A DNA stretch of 64,000 nt from Arthrobacter sp. ATA002 (lineage in GTDB: Bacteria; Actinomycetota; Actinomycetes; Actinomycetales; Micrococcaceae). Shown in pieces: positions 35,344 to 46,103 of this stretch (its first letter is position 1; every line of letters begins with the position of its first letter). The notes below the pieces were generated by a model. That model was given only the letters and a program-made list of their open reading frames with translations. It searched no databases and had not been told where the DNA came from. The DNA lies in assembly GCF_026898095.1 (NCBI RefSeq), contig NZ_CP114015.1, positions 2,480,001 through 2,544,000 of the forward strand, written 5' to 3'. The translations under genes were made by a program, and so were the position numbers.

Positions 35344-35889
35344 ATGGAACAGGGTGTGTTTCCCGGCGAACGGATTCCCCTGCCGGATATCACCGAAGAA
35401 GCCATCGACAGCTACCGGCTGCTCAGCGCCGACATCGCCTCCGGCGTCGCTGTGGTGTCCACCCGGCTGCGGGACCGGGACTACGCCGCCACGGTCAGCG
35501 GCTTTCTGTCCGTGTCCTATGATCCGCCCACGCTCCTGGTCAGCCTCTACGCGGAATCACGGATCGCCGAAGCCGTGGTGGAGAGCGGCACCTGGGCGCT
35601 GAGCCTGCTCTCCGCACGCCAGCGCGGCACCGCAAACTGGCTCGCCAGCCCCGGCTCACCGCTGGAGGGGCTTCTCAGCCAGGTCGATTTCGGCCGCGGA
35701 CCCGTCACGGGAGCTGCGGTGATCGAGGATTGCATTGCCTGGTTCGAGGTGCGCACCACGCAGGTCACGACGGCGGCCACCCACCAGCTGGTGGTCGGTG
35801 AAGTCGTTGCCATGGGACGGCGGGCAACAGCTGAGGACGAGGCCGATCCCCTGGTGCATTTCGCGTCGGCTTACGCCCGTCTGGGATAA
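35344..35889 (+). CDS. Flavin reductase family protein
   Basis: A 181-aa FMN-binding split-barrel protein (YRLLSADIASGVAVVSTRLR, AATVSGFLSVSYDPPTLLVS, then CIAWFEVRTTQVTTAATHQLVVGEVVAMG). It resembles the small reductases that supply reduced flavin to two-component monooxygenases and HpaC-like proteins. No partner monooxygenase is nearby. It starts six bases after msrB and ends before a strong terminator. Confidence 0.85.
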   Translation: MEQGVFPGERIPLPDITEEAIDSYRLLSADIASGVAVVSTRLRDRDYAATVSGFLSVSYDPPTLLVSLYAESRIAEAVVESGTWALSLLSARQRGTANWLASPGSPLEGLLSQVDFGRGPVTGAAVIEDCIAWFEVRTTQVTTAATHQLVVGEVVAMGRRATAEDEADPLVHFASAYARLG

Positions 35890-35925
35890 CCGGCGGAACA
35901 GCGCGCACGGCGGAGCAAAGCGCAC

Positions 35926-35955
35926 AAGGTCCGGATGCCAAGGCATCCGGACCTT
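35926..35955 (+). terminator. Terminator after the msrB-flavin reductase operon
   Basis: A 14-base stem, AAGGTCCGGATGCC with its exact complement, closes around two bases (AA) and is followed by TTGCTG. The stem runs into CCTTT, giving a short T stretch. It begins 37 bases after the stop. Confidence 0.82.
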
Positions 35956-36133
35956 TGCTGCCGTACGGCAGGGGCGCCGGGCGTGCCATTGTGTCCCTGC
36001 AGGGCCATCCGTAACCTCGAAGACAGGGGACAAACGGAAGAGCCGGCTGATCCCGGGCCCGGTCCACGGGCCGTTCACCAGACTTCATGGACGGGGGCCG
36101 GCGCCTCTGCGGACTCATCACCAGGAGACCACC

Positions 36134-36453
36134 ATGGGCACAGAGCAGTATCACGAACCACCGGCCGAACTCCCGCGGAAACCCGAACCTTCGCCAGGAT
36201 GTGCGCCAGCCTCAGCGAAGAGGCCGAAGCGATCGGCTGGTATGTCCAGCGCATGGCGGTGGAGCCCGATGCCGAGTCCCGCGCCATCATGCACGATTCG
36301 CTGGGCGAAGAGTTCAAACATTTCAGCATGGAACTGGAGTTCCTGCTCCGCCGGACGCCGCTCTGGCGGGAGATCGCCAAGGGCATCCTCTTTACCGACG
36401 GTGACATTGTGCAGCACGGCGAAGCCTCCGAGGCCGAAGCCACCGGAGACTAG
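36134..36453 (+). CDS. Encapsulated-ferritin (EncFtn)-like protein (frame broken once)
   Basis: About 106 aa after correction. The start MGTEQYHEPPAELPR is the usual one for encapsulin-associated ferritin-like proteins. A base missing near 36180 (CGGAAACCC) hides the join to FARMCASLSEEAEAIGWYVQ, then SLGEEFKHFSMELEFLLRR, with iron ligands Glu30/Glu32 region and Glu60-x-x-His63. EncFtn proteins oxidise iron and are normally packed in encapsulin shells. No shell gene is in the window and no targeting tail is obvious. It lies 78 bases ahead of the V/A-ATPase operon. Confidence 0.8.
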
Positions 36454-36531
36454 GAGACGGCTGGGAGGACCGCGGCGGGAGCTCCCTGCAGGATTCACAA
36501 TGCACCATGCACTTGACCAGGAGGTGCTTCG

Positions 36532-36969
36532 ATGGCACGCAACAGTCTGCTGGACAGGTTCCGGCCCGTAGGTTCCCCGGGGCCGGCGGGTCCTGCCGGC
36601 GTTCCGGCCGGTGACGAGGAAGGCCCGGAGGCCGAGCTCATTCCGGTATTCGAATCACTGGATCCCACCATCCGTCATGCGCGCGGCCGCACCGAAGATG
36701 CTTCAGCGGGGGCAGCGGAAACTGTGGCACAGGCCCGTTCACGGGCCGCAGCACTGATCGAACAGGCCCGGATGGACAGCGGTGCCGTACGTGCACGGGC
36801 CGCGGCAGAGGTGGCAGAAAAAACCGGGGCCGAAGATGCCCTGATGCTCTCGAATGCCGGGTCAGAGGCCACCGAGCTCCAGGAGCGGGGCGAATCCCGG
36901 ATTCCGGAACTGGCGGCGGCCATTGTCGCGGAAATGGTGGCGGATCTGCTCGGGGACACGGATTCATGA
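36532..36969 (+). CDS. V/A-type ATPase peripheral-stalk subunit (H/G-like)
   Basis: A 145-aa protein with a proline/glycine-rich start, then a long helical segment with heptads (AETVAQARSRAAALIEQARM, AVRARAAAEVAEKTG) and a short C-terminal block (LAAAIVAEMVADLLGD). This is the shape of the coiled-coil stalk partner of subunit E. It opens the ATPase operon; its stop overlaps the start of the subunit C gene (ATGA). Confidence 0.75.
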   Translation: MARNSLLDRFRPVGSPGPAGPAGVPAGDEEGPEAELIPVFESLDPTIRHARGRTEDASAGAAETVAQARSRAAALIEQARMDSGAVRARAAAEVAEKTGAEDALMLSNAGSEATELQERGESRIPELAAAIVAEMVADLLGDTDS

Positions 36970-37706
36970 GATCGGACTGGGTGGCTGCATCAGTACGTGC
37001 CCGGTCCATGGCCCAGCGCCGTGCCGGTGCCGGAACCTGCCGGGAGACCGCCGCCGCACCCGGCCTGCGGGCAGCCCTCGATCACCTCGCGGACACGGTC
37101 TACGGCAGGGAATTCGCGTTCGTTCACACACTGCCGGAAGCGCACCGGGCAACCCGCAAAACCGTCCTGTGGCAGCTGCGGGTCCTGGCCGGCTGGATTC
37201 CCGCCGGAGGAACCCGCCTTGTCCGGGCCGCGGCGGCGGCCTTCGAAGCCGACAACATCCTTGACCTGGATCTCCGGCTGCGTGAAAACTCCGGCGGGAC
37301 TGCACCCTTCGACCTCGGCGGGCTGGCAACGGCGTGGCCGCGTCTCCAGAGGGCAGCAACGGAGGACGAGCTGCGTGCGGCACTGGCAGCCTCACCCTGG
37401 GGTGATCCGGGACCGGAGTCTGCGCTGCCGGACATCCTCACAGTGGTCTGGCTCCGCCGCCTCGCCGCGGAAGCGCCAGCTGCGAGGCCCTGGGCGGCAG
37501 CAGCCGCGGCACTGATCGCAGCCCGCATCCTTTTGGTGGAGCGGGCTGCACCGGCACCGCGGCTGATCACGCTGCTGCGGCCGCTGCTGGGCACAGGCTG
37601 GACCGGCAGCAGGACCACCGGGTCTCCGGACCTGCCAAACCTCGCCAGCCTCCCAGACCTGGAGAACCTGCACAGCGCCCTTCCCCGGCAGCTGCACAGG
37701 CACTAA
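36966..37706 (+). CDS. V/A-type ATPase subunit C (AC39/d type)
   Basis: A 246-aa, Ala/Arg/Leu-rich helical protein. Subunit C links the rotor (D/F) to the membrane ring. The pattern LDHLADTVYGREFAFVHTLP, LLWQLRVLAGWIPAGG-like segment and repeated AADILLVE/AARILLVE helices agree with the AC39 fold, but similarity is weak and position in the operon supports the call. It is shorter than typical bacterial homologues (about 330 aa). Confidence 0.68.
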   Translation: MRSDWVAASVRARSMAQRRAGAGTCRETAAAPGLRAALDHLADTVYGREFAFVHTLPEAHRATRKTVLWQLRVLAGWIPAGGTRLVRAAAAAFEADNILDLDLRLRENSGGTAPFDLGGLATAWPRLQRAATEDELRAALAASPWGDPGPESALPDILTVVWLRRLAAEAPAARPWAAAAAALIAARILLVERAAPAPRLITLLRPLLGTGWTGSRTTGSPDLPNLASLPDLENLHSALPRQLHRH

Positions 37707-37711
37707 CCGGC

Positions 37712-37913
37712 GTGGACCATCCCGCAGACCTCTGGCGGGCCGAAGCGGCACTGGCAGCACGGGTTGAAAACGACGGATTCCGCCTGATCCGCGCCGGACT
37801 CCCCGGCCCTAACACGGTCCTGGGTGCCATGGCCGTACTGGCAACCGACGCGTGGCGGGTCCGCGCTGCCCTGGCCGCCGCAGCAGCGCACGCCGGAACA
37901 AGCGAGGTGCTCG

Positions 37914-37927
<14 letters not shown>
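37712..37927 (+). CDS. Small orphan protein between ATPase subunits C and I
   Basis: A 71-aa protein starting with GTG six bases after subunit C ends. It is helical and soluble: ADLWRAEAALAARVENDGFR, then AGLPGPNTVLGAMAVLATDA. It overlaps the subunit I start by 14 bases, and its GAGGTG near the end acts as ribosome site for that gene. It does not resemble any standard V-ATPase subunit. It could be an assembly factor or a piece split from subunit C or the N-terminal half of subunit I. Confidence 0.55.
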
Positions 37928-39993
<2,066 letters not shown>

Positions 39994-40009
39994 CGGCGGT
40001 GCTGCCGGG

Positions 40010-40537
40010 ATGAGCAGGCTGCCCGCAGGATCCGACGCCGCCCTCGAACCGGTGCGCCTCGCACTGCGCCGGGAGGCTGAAACCGAAGCCGGCCGGCTGG
40101 CGGAGGACGCCCGGCGGCAGGCCGAAGCACTGTTGTCCTCGGCGCGGGCCGAGGCTGAGCAGATTCGGGCAACGGCAGCCCGGGAAGGTGCCGACGCGGC
40201 ACGGACGGAGGCAGCCGGGCGGTCCGCGCGGATCCGCCGGGAAGCACGGCGCACCGTACTGGCCCGGCAGGAAGCCCTGCGTTCCGAGCTGGGCCGGCAG
40301 GTCCGGGACCGGGCACGGGACCTGCGCAGCGACCCGCGTTATCCGCAGATCCTGCGGCGGCTCACCGAACGTGCTGATGCGGTCCTGGGTCCGATGGCGT
40401 CGGTGACGGAAAGCTACAAGGGCGGCGTCACCGCGGCAGCCGGGTCCCGGCACCTGGATCTGTCCCTGCCGGCCCTGGCCGAGCAGGCCCTGGAGCGGCA
40501 CGCCGGGGAGGTGCACCGGTTATGGGACGGCGCGTAG
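40010..40537 (+). CDS. V/A-type ATPase subunit E
   Basis: A 175-aa peripheral-stalk protein with a long coiled coil (LALRREAETEAGRLAEDARR, ALLSSARAEAEQIRATAARE, ARRTVLARQEALRSELGRQV) and a small C-terminal domain (ILRRLTERADAVLG, LDLSLPALAEQALERHAGEV). Length and architecture fit subunit E. Its last 16 bases overlap the subunit A gene. Confidence 0.87.
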   Translation: MSRLPAGSDAALEPVRLALRREAETEAGRLAEDARRQAEALLSSARAEAEQIRATAAREGADAARTEAAGRSARIRREARRTVLARQEALRSELGRQVRDRARDLRSDPRYPQILRRLTERADAVLGPMASVTESYKGGVTAAAGSRHLDLSLPALAEQALERHAGEVHRLWDGA

Positions 40538-42447
40538 CTTCCGGCAGCAGCTCAGACTCTCCCGGCACCCCCGGTACCCCCGGCACGCGCGGCATGCCCG
40601 GCGCCCCCGGCGTCAACGGCACCCCCGGCACTGGAACCGGCACGCCCGGCACTGGAACCGGGACCCCCGGCGCTGGAACCGGCACGATCACCCGGGTCAG
40701 CGGCCCGCTGGTCGAAATCACCGGGCTGGAGGGGCTGTCCATGCTGGAAGTCGTGGCGGTGGGCCCGGACCGCATTTCAGCGCAGGCGGTCGCCGTCAAC
40801 GGCGCGGACGCCACCCTGCAGGCCTACGAGTACACCGGAGGCCTGAAAACCGGCGACACCGTGGAACGGACCGGCCACCAGCTGTCCGGGCTGCTGGGCC
40901 CGGGGCTGCTGGGAGCGGTGTTCGACGGACTGCTGCGTCCGCTCTCCTCCGCTCCCCTGTGGCTGGCCCAGGACCGGATGTCGTCCACCGAGGATCCGGC
41001 CGTGCTGAACACCGCCTGGGGGTTTACGCCGTCGGTCGCGGTCGGTGACACCGTTCAGGCGGGCCAGATCCTGGGCACCGTCCCGGAAGCAGGAACTGTG
41101 GAGTTCCGGGTCCTGGTGCCGCCGAACGTTGCCGGCGAAGTCCAGTGGCTGGCGGACGGACGTGTGCATCCGCTGGATCCGGTGGCACGGGTGGCCGGAA
41201 GGAACATTCCGCTGGCACAGCAGTGGCCCGTCCACCGGCCCCGCCCCTTCGGCGAGCGCCTGGCCGACACGGTGCCGCTGCACACCGGCCAGCGGGTCCT
41301 GGATCTGCTCTTCCCGCTGCCCCGGGGATCGGCAGCCGCAGTCCCCGGCGGCTTCGGCACCGGCAAGACCCTCACGCTCCAGCAAATCGCCAAGTGGTCC
41401 GACGCCGACGTCATTGTCTACGTGGGCTGCGGCGAACGCGGCAACGAGATGGCCGACGTGCTGGACGGACTGACCGGCCTGGACGACCCCCGCACGGGCG
41501 GCAAGCTGATCGGCCGGACCGTGATCATCGCCAACACCTCCAACATGCCGATGATGGCCCGGGAGGCGTCCATTGCCACCGGCGTCACCGTTGCCGAGTT
41601 CTTCCGTGACATGGGGTACGACGCCGTCGTCATCGCCGATTCGACCTCCCGGTGGGCCGAAGCCCTGCGCGAGTTCGCCAACCGCAACGGCGACCTTCCG
41701 GCCGAGGAGGGCTACCCGGCGTCCCTGGCCAGTGAGCTCGCCGCCTTCTATGAGCGCGCGGCCCTGGTGCGCACCTTGGGCGGGGCGACGGCGTCGGTCA
41801 CCGTGATCGGAGCGGTCAGCCCTCCCGGCGGTGATATGAGCGAACCGGTCACCACCGACACCCAGCGGTTCGTGCGTTCACTGTGGATGCTGGACCGGGA
41901 CCTGGCCTACTCCCGGCACTATCCGGCGGTCAGCTGGCGCGGTTCCTTCTCCCGCGACGCCGAAGCGCTGGGCCGCTGGTATTCCGCGCACGGTGATCCG
42001 TTGTGGACCGGGCGGAGGGCCTCGGCTTCGCTGCTGCTCTCCGAAGCGGACCGCCTCACCGCCCTGGCGGAAATTATCGGTGCCGCCTCCCTGCCCGGAC
42101 ATGAGCAGATGGTGCTGCTGGGCGGGCGCCTGGTGCGTGACGGCGTCCTGCTGCAGAACGCGCTCAGTCCCAATGACGGCTACAGCTCCGCGGCGAAGGG
42201 CGCCGCCCTGCTGCAGACAGTCCTGGACGTGGTGGACGTGTGCCAGGCCCTGGTGGAGCGCGGAGTGCCGCCGGCCGACGTCGAACGCGTCGATTTCACC
42301 CCGGTGCTGCGGCTGCGTGAAGACACCGGACCGGCCGACGCCGAGGGCGTCACGGCCCGCGGGCGCGAGTTCCTGCACCGGCTCCGGCAGCTGGGCAGCG
42401 AAACCGGGCACGGCGCCGGTGAAACCACGGAAAGGCGATTCGCATGA
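40522..42447 (+). CDS. atpA: V/A-type ATPase catalytic subunit A with collagen-like leader
   Basis: A 641-aa ATP-hydrolysing subunit. Residues 15-55 form a Gly-X-Y and GTGTGTP repeat absent from standard homologues; the normal N-terminus begins at ITRVSGPLVEITGLEG. The P-loop is PGGFGTGKT near residue 275 (usual GPFGSGKT), followed by YVGCGERGNEMADVL, NTSNMPMMAREASI, and Walker B region VVIADSTSRWAEALRE; SPPGGDMSEPVT is intact, so catalysis is expected. No start codon exists between the repeat and ITRVSG, so the repeat must be translated if the protein is made from this frame. Confidence 0.93.
   Translation: MGRRVASGSSSDSPGTPGTPGTRGMPGAPGVNGTPGTGTGTPGTGTGTPGAGTGTITRVSGPLVEITGLEGLSMLEVVAVGPDRISAQAVAVNGADATLQAYEYTGGLKTGDTVERTGHQLSGLLGPGLLGAVFDGLLRPLSSAPLWLAQDRMSSTEDPAVLNTAWGFTPSVAVGDTVQAGQILGTVPEAGTVEFRVLVPPNVAGEVQWLADGRVHPLDPVARVAGRNIPLAQQWPVHRPRPFGERLADTVPLHTGQRVLDLLFPLPRGSAAAVPGGFGTGKTLTLQQIAKWSDADVIVYVGCGERGNEMADVLDGLTGLDDPRTGGKLIGRTVIIANTSNMPMMAREASIATGVTVAEFFRDMGYDAVVIADSTSRWAEALREFANRNGDLPAEEGYPASLASELAAFYERAALVRTLGGATASVTVIGAVSPPGGDMSEPVTTDTQRFVRSLWMLDRDLAYSRHYPAVSWRGSFSRDAEALGRWYSAHGDPLWTGRRASASLLLSEADRLTALAEIIGAASLPGHEQMVLLGGRLVRDGVLLQNALSPNDGYSSAAKGAALLQTVLDVVDVCQALVERGVPPADVERVDFTPVLRLREDTGPADAEGVTARGREFLHRLRQLGSETGHGAGETTERRFA
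40627..40689 (+). repeat. 21-bp tandem repeat, three copies, inside the subunit A gene
   Basis: Units start at 40627, 40648 and 40669, each close to GGCACTGGAACCGGCACGCC plus one base, with two to four differences. They encode GTGTGTP-type heptapeptides and extend a preceding run of GGCxxCCCC triplets that codes for Gly-X-Pro. Such repeats expand and contract easily. Confidence 0.9.
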
Positions 42448-43877
42448 GCGGCGGCGGCATACCCGGCACGGAACCGGCCTCCGGCATCCCGCGGGTGGGG
42501 TACAGCGCGGTGCGCGAACTGCGCGGACCGTTGCTTGTCCTCGGGGATGCCGACGGCGTGGGCTGGGACGAGTTCGCGACGGTGGCAGTGGCCGGACAGC
42601 GGGACCGGCACGGGCTGGTGCTGGAGGTGGACGGAGACGAAGTCACCCTGCAGATTCTCGAAGGCACTGGAGGAATGGCCCTCGGCGGGATCGAGGTCCG
42701 GTTCCAGGGCCGGCCGCTGGCGGTGCCCACCGGTCCGGGCTGGCTGGGACGGGTTTGCAACGGGCGCGGTGAACCGCTCGACGGCGGTCCGCCGGTCACG
42801 GCCGGGGAGACGGCGCCGGTGGGCGGCTGGCCGCTGAACCCGGTGTACCGCGAACCACCGCAGGACCCGGTGATCACCGGGATCTCCGCCGTCGATGCGT
42901 TGACCACCCTGGTCCGCGGGCAGAAGCTGCCGATCTTCTCCGTTCCCGGCCTGCCTCACCTGACCCTGGCCACGCAGATAGCCGCGCAGGCCACCACCTC
43001 CGCGGGCCGTGCCTTCCGGGTCGTGTTCGCGGCCATGGGAATGACGCACGCCGACATTGCCTATATCCGCGACCGTTTGGAGGAACGCTCCGCCGCGGGT
43101 GAGCTGGTGCTGCTGCTCAACGCCGCTGATGATCCGGTGATCGAGCGCATCCTGACACCGCGCATCGCCCTGACCGTGGCCGAGTCCCTGGCGTACGACG
43201 AGGGATCGGACGTGCTGGTGGTGATGTCGGATATGACCAGCTACGCGGAGGCGGTGCGGGAAGTCTCCGCGGCCCGGCGGGAGATTCCGGCCCGCCGCGG
43301 CTACCCCGGTTATCTCTACAGTGATTTGGCCGGACTGTATGAACGGTGCGGCCGGGTCAAGGGCCGGGAGGGTTCGGTGACGATAGTCCCCGTGCTGACC
43401 ATGCCGGCCGGGGATATTACCCATCCGGTTCCTGACCTCACCGGTTACATCACCGAGGGGCAGGTGGTGCTGGATCCGGAGGTCGACGCGCGCGGCGTCT
43501 ATCCCCCGGTGGACGTGCTCTCGTCGCTGTCGCGCCTGATGCGCAGCGGCGCCGGAAAAGGCCGCACCCGGGAAGACCACCTGGATGTCGCGGCACAGAT
43601 CCTGTCGGCGATGGCACGGGCCCGGTCCGCTGCCGAACTGGCGGAGCTTGTGGGCGCGGCAGCTTTGAGCGAAACGGACAACGCCTACATTGACTTCCGC
43701 TCGGTAGTGGAACGGGAACTGCTGAACCAGGGCCGCGATGAGCTGCGGACTTTCGAGCGGACCATGGACCTGGCCTGGCAGGCGCTGTCACTGCTGCCGC
43801 GGCGGGAGCTCACCATGCTGTCCGGCGAGTTCCTGGACAGGTACCTGCCCGGACCGGCCGGCGGGGCCCAGTCATGA
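42444..43877 (+). CDS. atpB: V/A-type ATPase regulatory subunit B
   Basis: A 477-aa non-catalytic subunit. Typical blocks are VREIRGPLLVL-like start, LGRVCNGRGEPLDGGPPV, DPVITGISAVDALTTLVRGQ, KLPIFSVPGLPHLTLATQIA (P-loop degenerated as expected), VFAAMGMTHADIAYIRDRLE, and VVMSDMTSYAEAVREVSAAR with ARRGYPGYLYSDLAGLYERC. The start overlaps the end of subunit A (ATGA). All segments are in order and at full length. Confidence 0.95.
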   Translation: MSGGGIPGTEPASGIPRVGYSAVRELRGPLLVLGDADGVGWDEFATVAVAGQRDRHGLVLEVDGDEVTLQILEGTGGMALGGIEVRFQGRPLAVPTGPGWLGRVCNGRGEPLDGGPPVTAGETAPVGGWPLNPVYREPPQDPVITGISAVDALTTLVRGQKLPIFSVPGLPHLTLATQIAAQATTSAGRAFRVVFAAMGMTHADIAYIRDRLEERSAAGELVLLLNAADDPVIERILTPRIALTVAESLAYDEGSDVLVVMSDMTSYAEAVREVSAARREIPARRGYPGYLYSDLAGLYERCGRVKGREGSVTIVPVLTMPAGDITHPVPDLTGYITEGQVVLDPEVDARGVYPPVDVLSSLSRLMRSGAGKGRTREDHLDVAAQILSAMARARSAAELAELVGAAALSETDNAYIDFRSVVERELLNQGRDELRTFERTMDLAWQALSLLPRRELTMLSGEFLDRYLPGPAGGAQS

Positions 43878-43983
43878 GCTGGTCCGCACCGTGAGCGGCC
43901 GGGGCGCAGTTGGGAGCTGGCCCGCACCTGCCGCCGGCCGGGGCGCAGTTATGAGCTGGTCCGTACCGTGAGCGGATTTCGGA
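43869..43983 (+). repeat. 39-bp imperfect tandem repeat between subunits B and D
   Basis: Three units start CAGT at 43869, 43907 and 43946. Units 1 and 3 share ATGAGCTGGTCCG and ACCGTGAGCGG; unit 2 is diverged (GGGAGCTGGCCCGCACC). Units 1 and 2 end in GGCCGGGGCG. Each of units 1 and 3 carries a six-codon mini-frame, MSWSAP or MSWSVP, whose stop overlaps a GTGAGC that resembles the subunit D start. Confidence 0.85.
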
Positions 43984-44567
43984 GCGGCGGAACCCGGGCG
44001 GACCGGGCCGACGTCGAACGCCGGCTGGCCACGGCGAGCCGGGGAGCAGAACTGCTGGACCGCAAGCAGCGCATCCTGCAGCGCGCCATCGAGGGACTGC
44101 AGGAACAGGCCGATACCGCCCGGAGAGCGTGGGAGGAGCAGGCCGCGGCAGCCGCCCGGTGGCTCCGGCGAAGCGCCGGCCTGGACGGCGGGGACCGGAT
44201 CAGTGCCGCCGCCCCCGGTGAAGCCGCTGCCGTCCAGGTGCAGTGGGGCGGGGCAATGGGCATCTCCTACCCAGAAGGCGCCGAGTGTCTCCTGCCGAAC
44301 GCACCTGCCGCGGGAGGAAGCTCGGCGCTGTCCTACACGGCAGCCGCCCACAGGACAGCGCTGCAGGCGGCCGTCGCTGCGGCGGGCGCCGCACGCGCCC
44401 TGCTGCTGGTTTCCGATGAACTGGAGGCCACCCGCACCCGGCAGCGGGCCGTGGAGAACAGGTGGATTCCGCTGCTTCAGGAGCAGCTGGGCGCAATCGA
44501 GCGGAAGGTCGCCGAGCAGGAACTGGAGGAGAGCCTGCGGCTGCGCTGGTCGGCCGGCTTGATGTGA
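43968..44567 (+). CDS. atpD: V/A-type ATPase central-stalk subunit D
   Basis: A 199-aa rotor shaft protein. Long antiparallel helices (RAELLDRKQRILQRAIEGLQ-like start and TRTRQRAVENRWIPLLQEQL, with final ELEESLRLRW) match subunit D. GTG 43968 was chosen as it is the GTGAGC at the end of the third repeat unit, preserving the usual MSxxRxxP-like N-terminus. It is the last gene of the operon; the convergent SDR gene ends only seven bases later. Confidence 0.9.
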   Translation: MSGFRSGGTRADRADVERRLATASRGAELLDRKQRILQRAIEGLQEQADTARRAWEEQAAAAARWLRRSAGLDGGDRISAAAPGEAAAVQVQWGGAMGISYPEGAECLLPNAPAAGGSSALSYTAAAHRTALQAAVAAAGAARALLLVSDELEATRTRQRAVENRWIPLLQEQLGAIERKVAEQELEESLRLRWSAGLM

Positions 44568-44574
44568 CGCGCCC

Positions 44575-45416
44575 CTAGAGCTGAGCGTCGGCGTCGATGC
44601 CGGTGTTCTCGCTCACGGCCCGCCAGGTCTCCAGCTCGGCGAGCCGGGCCTGCAGGATGTCGGCGTAGGTTCCGGTCGCGTCGGCGCCGAGGACCAGCAT
44701 CGCCGGCGTGTCCGCCGACTCCACCGCGGTGATGATGGCCGCGGCGGCCTTGGCCGGGTCGCCGGGCTGGGTGCCGTGGGTGGTGTCGTTTTCCTGCGCC
44801 GCTTCCCGGCGGTCTCGGCGTAGTCGGGAATCGCCGCCGCGGACTGCTGAAGGGAGCGGCCGGCGAAATCCGTCCTGAACCCGCCGGGCTCCACGGCCAT
44901 GGCGCTAATGCCGAGCGGTTCCAGTTCCTTGCGCAGCGATCCGGTCAGGCCTTCGAGCGCAGACTTCACCGCCGCGTAGTAGCCGGAGCCGGCGGGGGCC
45001 GCCGTTGCCCCAATGGAGGACAGGTTCACGATCGTGCCGGACCGGCGGGACCTCATCTGCGGCAGCACGGCCTTGATGAGGTTCACCGACCCGAAGAAGT
45101 GCGTGTCGAACAAGGAGCGGACGTCGGCGTCATCGCCCTCCTCGACGGCGGCACGGTAGCCGTAGCCGGCGTTGTTCACCAGGACGTCGATCCCGCCGAA
45201 TTTCTCCGTGCCACCGGCGGCCGCGGACTGGATCTGGCCGACGTCGGTGACGTCGAGGGCCAGGGCCAGCGCGGATTCCGGGTACTGCGCGGCGAGGTCT
45301 TCAACCGTGGACGGATCGCGGGCAGTGACGACGGCGTTGTCGCCGCGGGCCAGGACGGCTTCCGCGAGAGCTCGTCCGAGTCCCGTCGAGCAGCCGGTGA
45401 TGAGCCAAGTAGCCAT
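44575..45416 (-). CDS. SDR family NAD(P)-dependent oxidoreductase (frame broken once)
   Basis: About 280 aa after correction. The start MATWLITGCSTGLGRALAEA carries the cofactor motif TGCSTGLG, followed by LVNNAGYGYR and SSIGATAAPAGSGYYAAVKS with catalytic Ser, Tyr and Lys. The frame breaks near 44815 (AGKRR) and the other frame continues ENDTTHGTQPGDPAKAAAAI and MLVLGADA to the stop at 44575. The TGCSTGLG and long C-terminus place it with the classical oxidoreductases of the YjgI/retinol-dehydrogenase-like clade. Substrate unknown. Confidence 0.87.
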
Positions 45417-45623
45417 GATGTTCGCCTTTTCCGCCGGTCGCGCCCGGCTGCACAACTAGTTCTTACCTTTTGCCTTCAACGTGTCATTGCCTTCAACGGA
45501 ACACCCTAGCGGGTCGCGCGGGGTCCCGGTGGGATACCCTGCGGGCATGCCGCCGTCCCAGTTACCGCCGTCCTCCAACCCCAACCCGCCCGGGAGCCGG
45601 ACTACCCGGCTCCCCGGCTCCCG

Positions 45624-46103
45624 GTGCCGCACCCGCACCGGCGCCGGGCCCTGCTGCGCCGGGCAACGCTCGCCTGCGCTGCAGTGGGCGTCGTGGCTGC
45701 CGGCCTGACGGCGCGGACCGGGTTGACCGGGATCGCCGGAGATGCGGCAGGCGGAGTCCTGTACGCCTCGCTGCTGTATCTGCTGCTGGCTTTCGCCGCG
45801 CCCCGGGCACGCTGCGCCGCCGTGGCCGCGGCCGCCGTCGTCCTCTGTTGCGCCGTGGAGCTGTTTCAGCTCACTCCGTGGCCGGCACAGTGGGCGGGAC
45901 AGTGGTCCCCGCTGCGCCTGGTGTTTGGGACCACGTTCAATCCGTGGGACTTTCCCGCCTACGCCGGCGGTGCCGCGGCGGCAGGGCTGGCGGACCGCCT
46001 GCTCCGGCGCTCTTTGGCGCCGGAGCAGGCGCAGGCACCTGAACACATGCCCTTTGCCTGCGTTCTCCCTAGAGCCGGAACCCCTCGTCGAGCCGTTCGA
46101 TGA
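45624..46103 (+). CDS. DUF2809-type membrane protein
   Basis: A roughly 159-aa protein with four helices and the DUF2809 signature VELFQLTPWPAQWAGQWSPL, then LVFGTTFNPWDFPAYAGGAA. GTG 45624 is the first start in this frame; an ATG at 45547 with a Pro-rich leader (MPPSQLPPSSNPNPPGSRTT) lies in another frame and would join after one missing base near 45610. The last 35 bases overlap the 3' end of the convergent thiolase gene. Function unknown; distant to VanZ-like proteins. Confidence 0.7.
   Translation: MPHPHRRRALLRRATLACAAVGVVAAGLTARTGLTGIAGDAAGGVLYASLLYLLLAFAAPRARCAAVAAAAVVLCCAVELFQLTPWPAQWAGQWSPLRLVFGTTFNPWDFPAYAGGAAAAGLADRLLRRSLAPEQAQAPEHMPFACVLPRAGTPRRAVR

Noticed and set aside
36134..36453. 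Full encapsulin nanocompartment locus
   Set aside because: Only the ferritin-like cargo-type gene is present; no encapsulin shell gene was found within the window and no clear targeting tail is visible.
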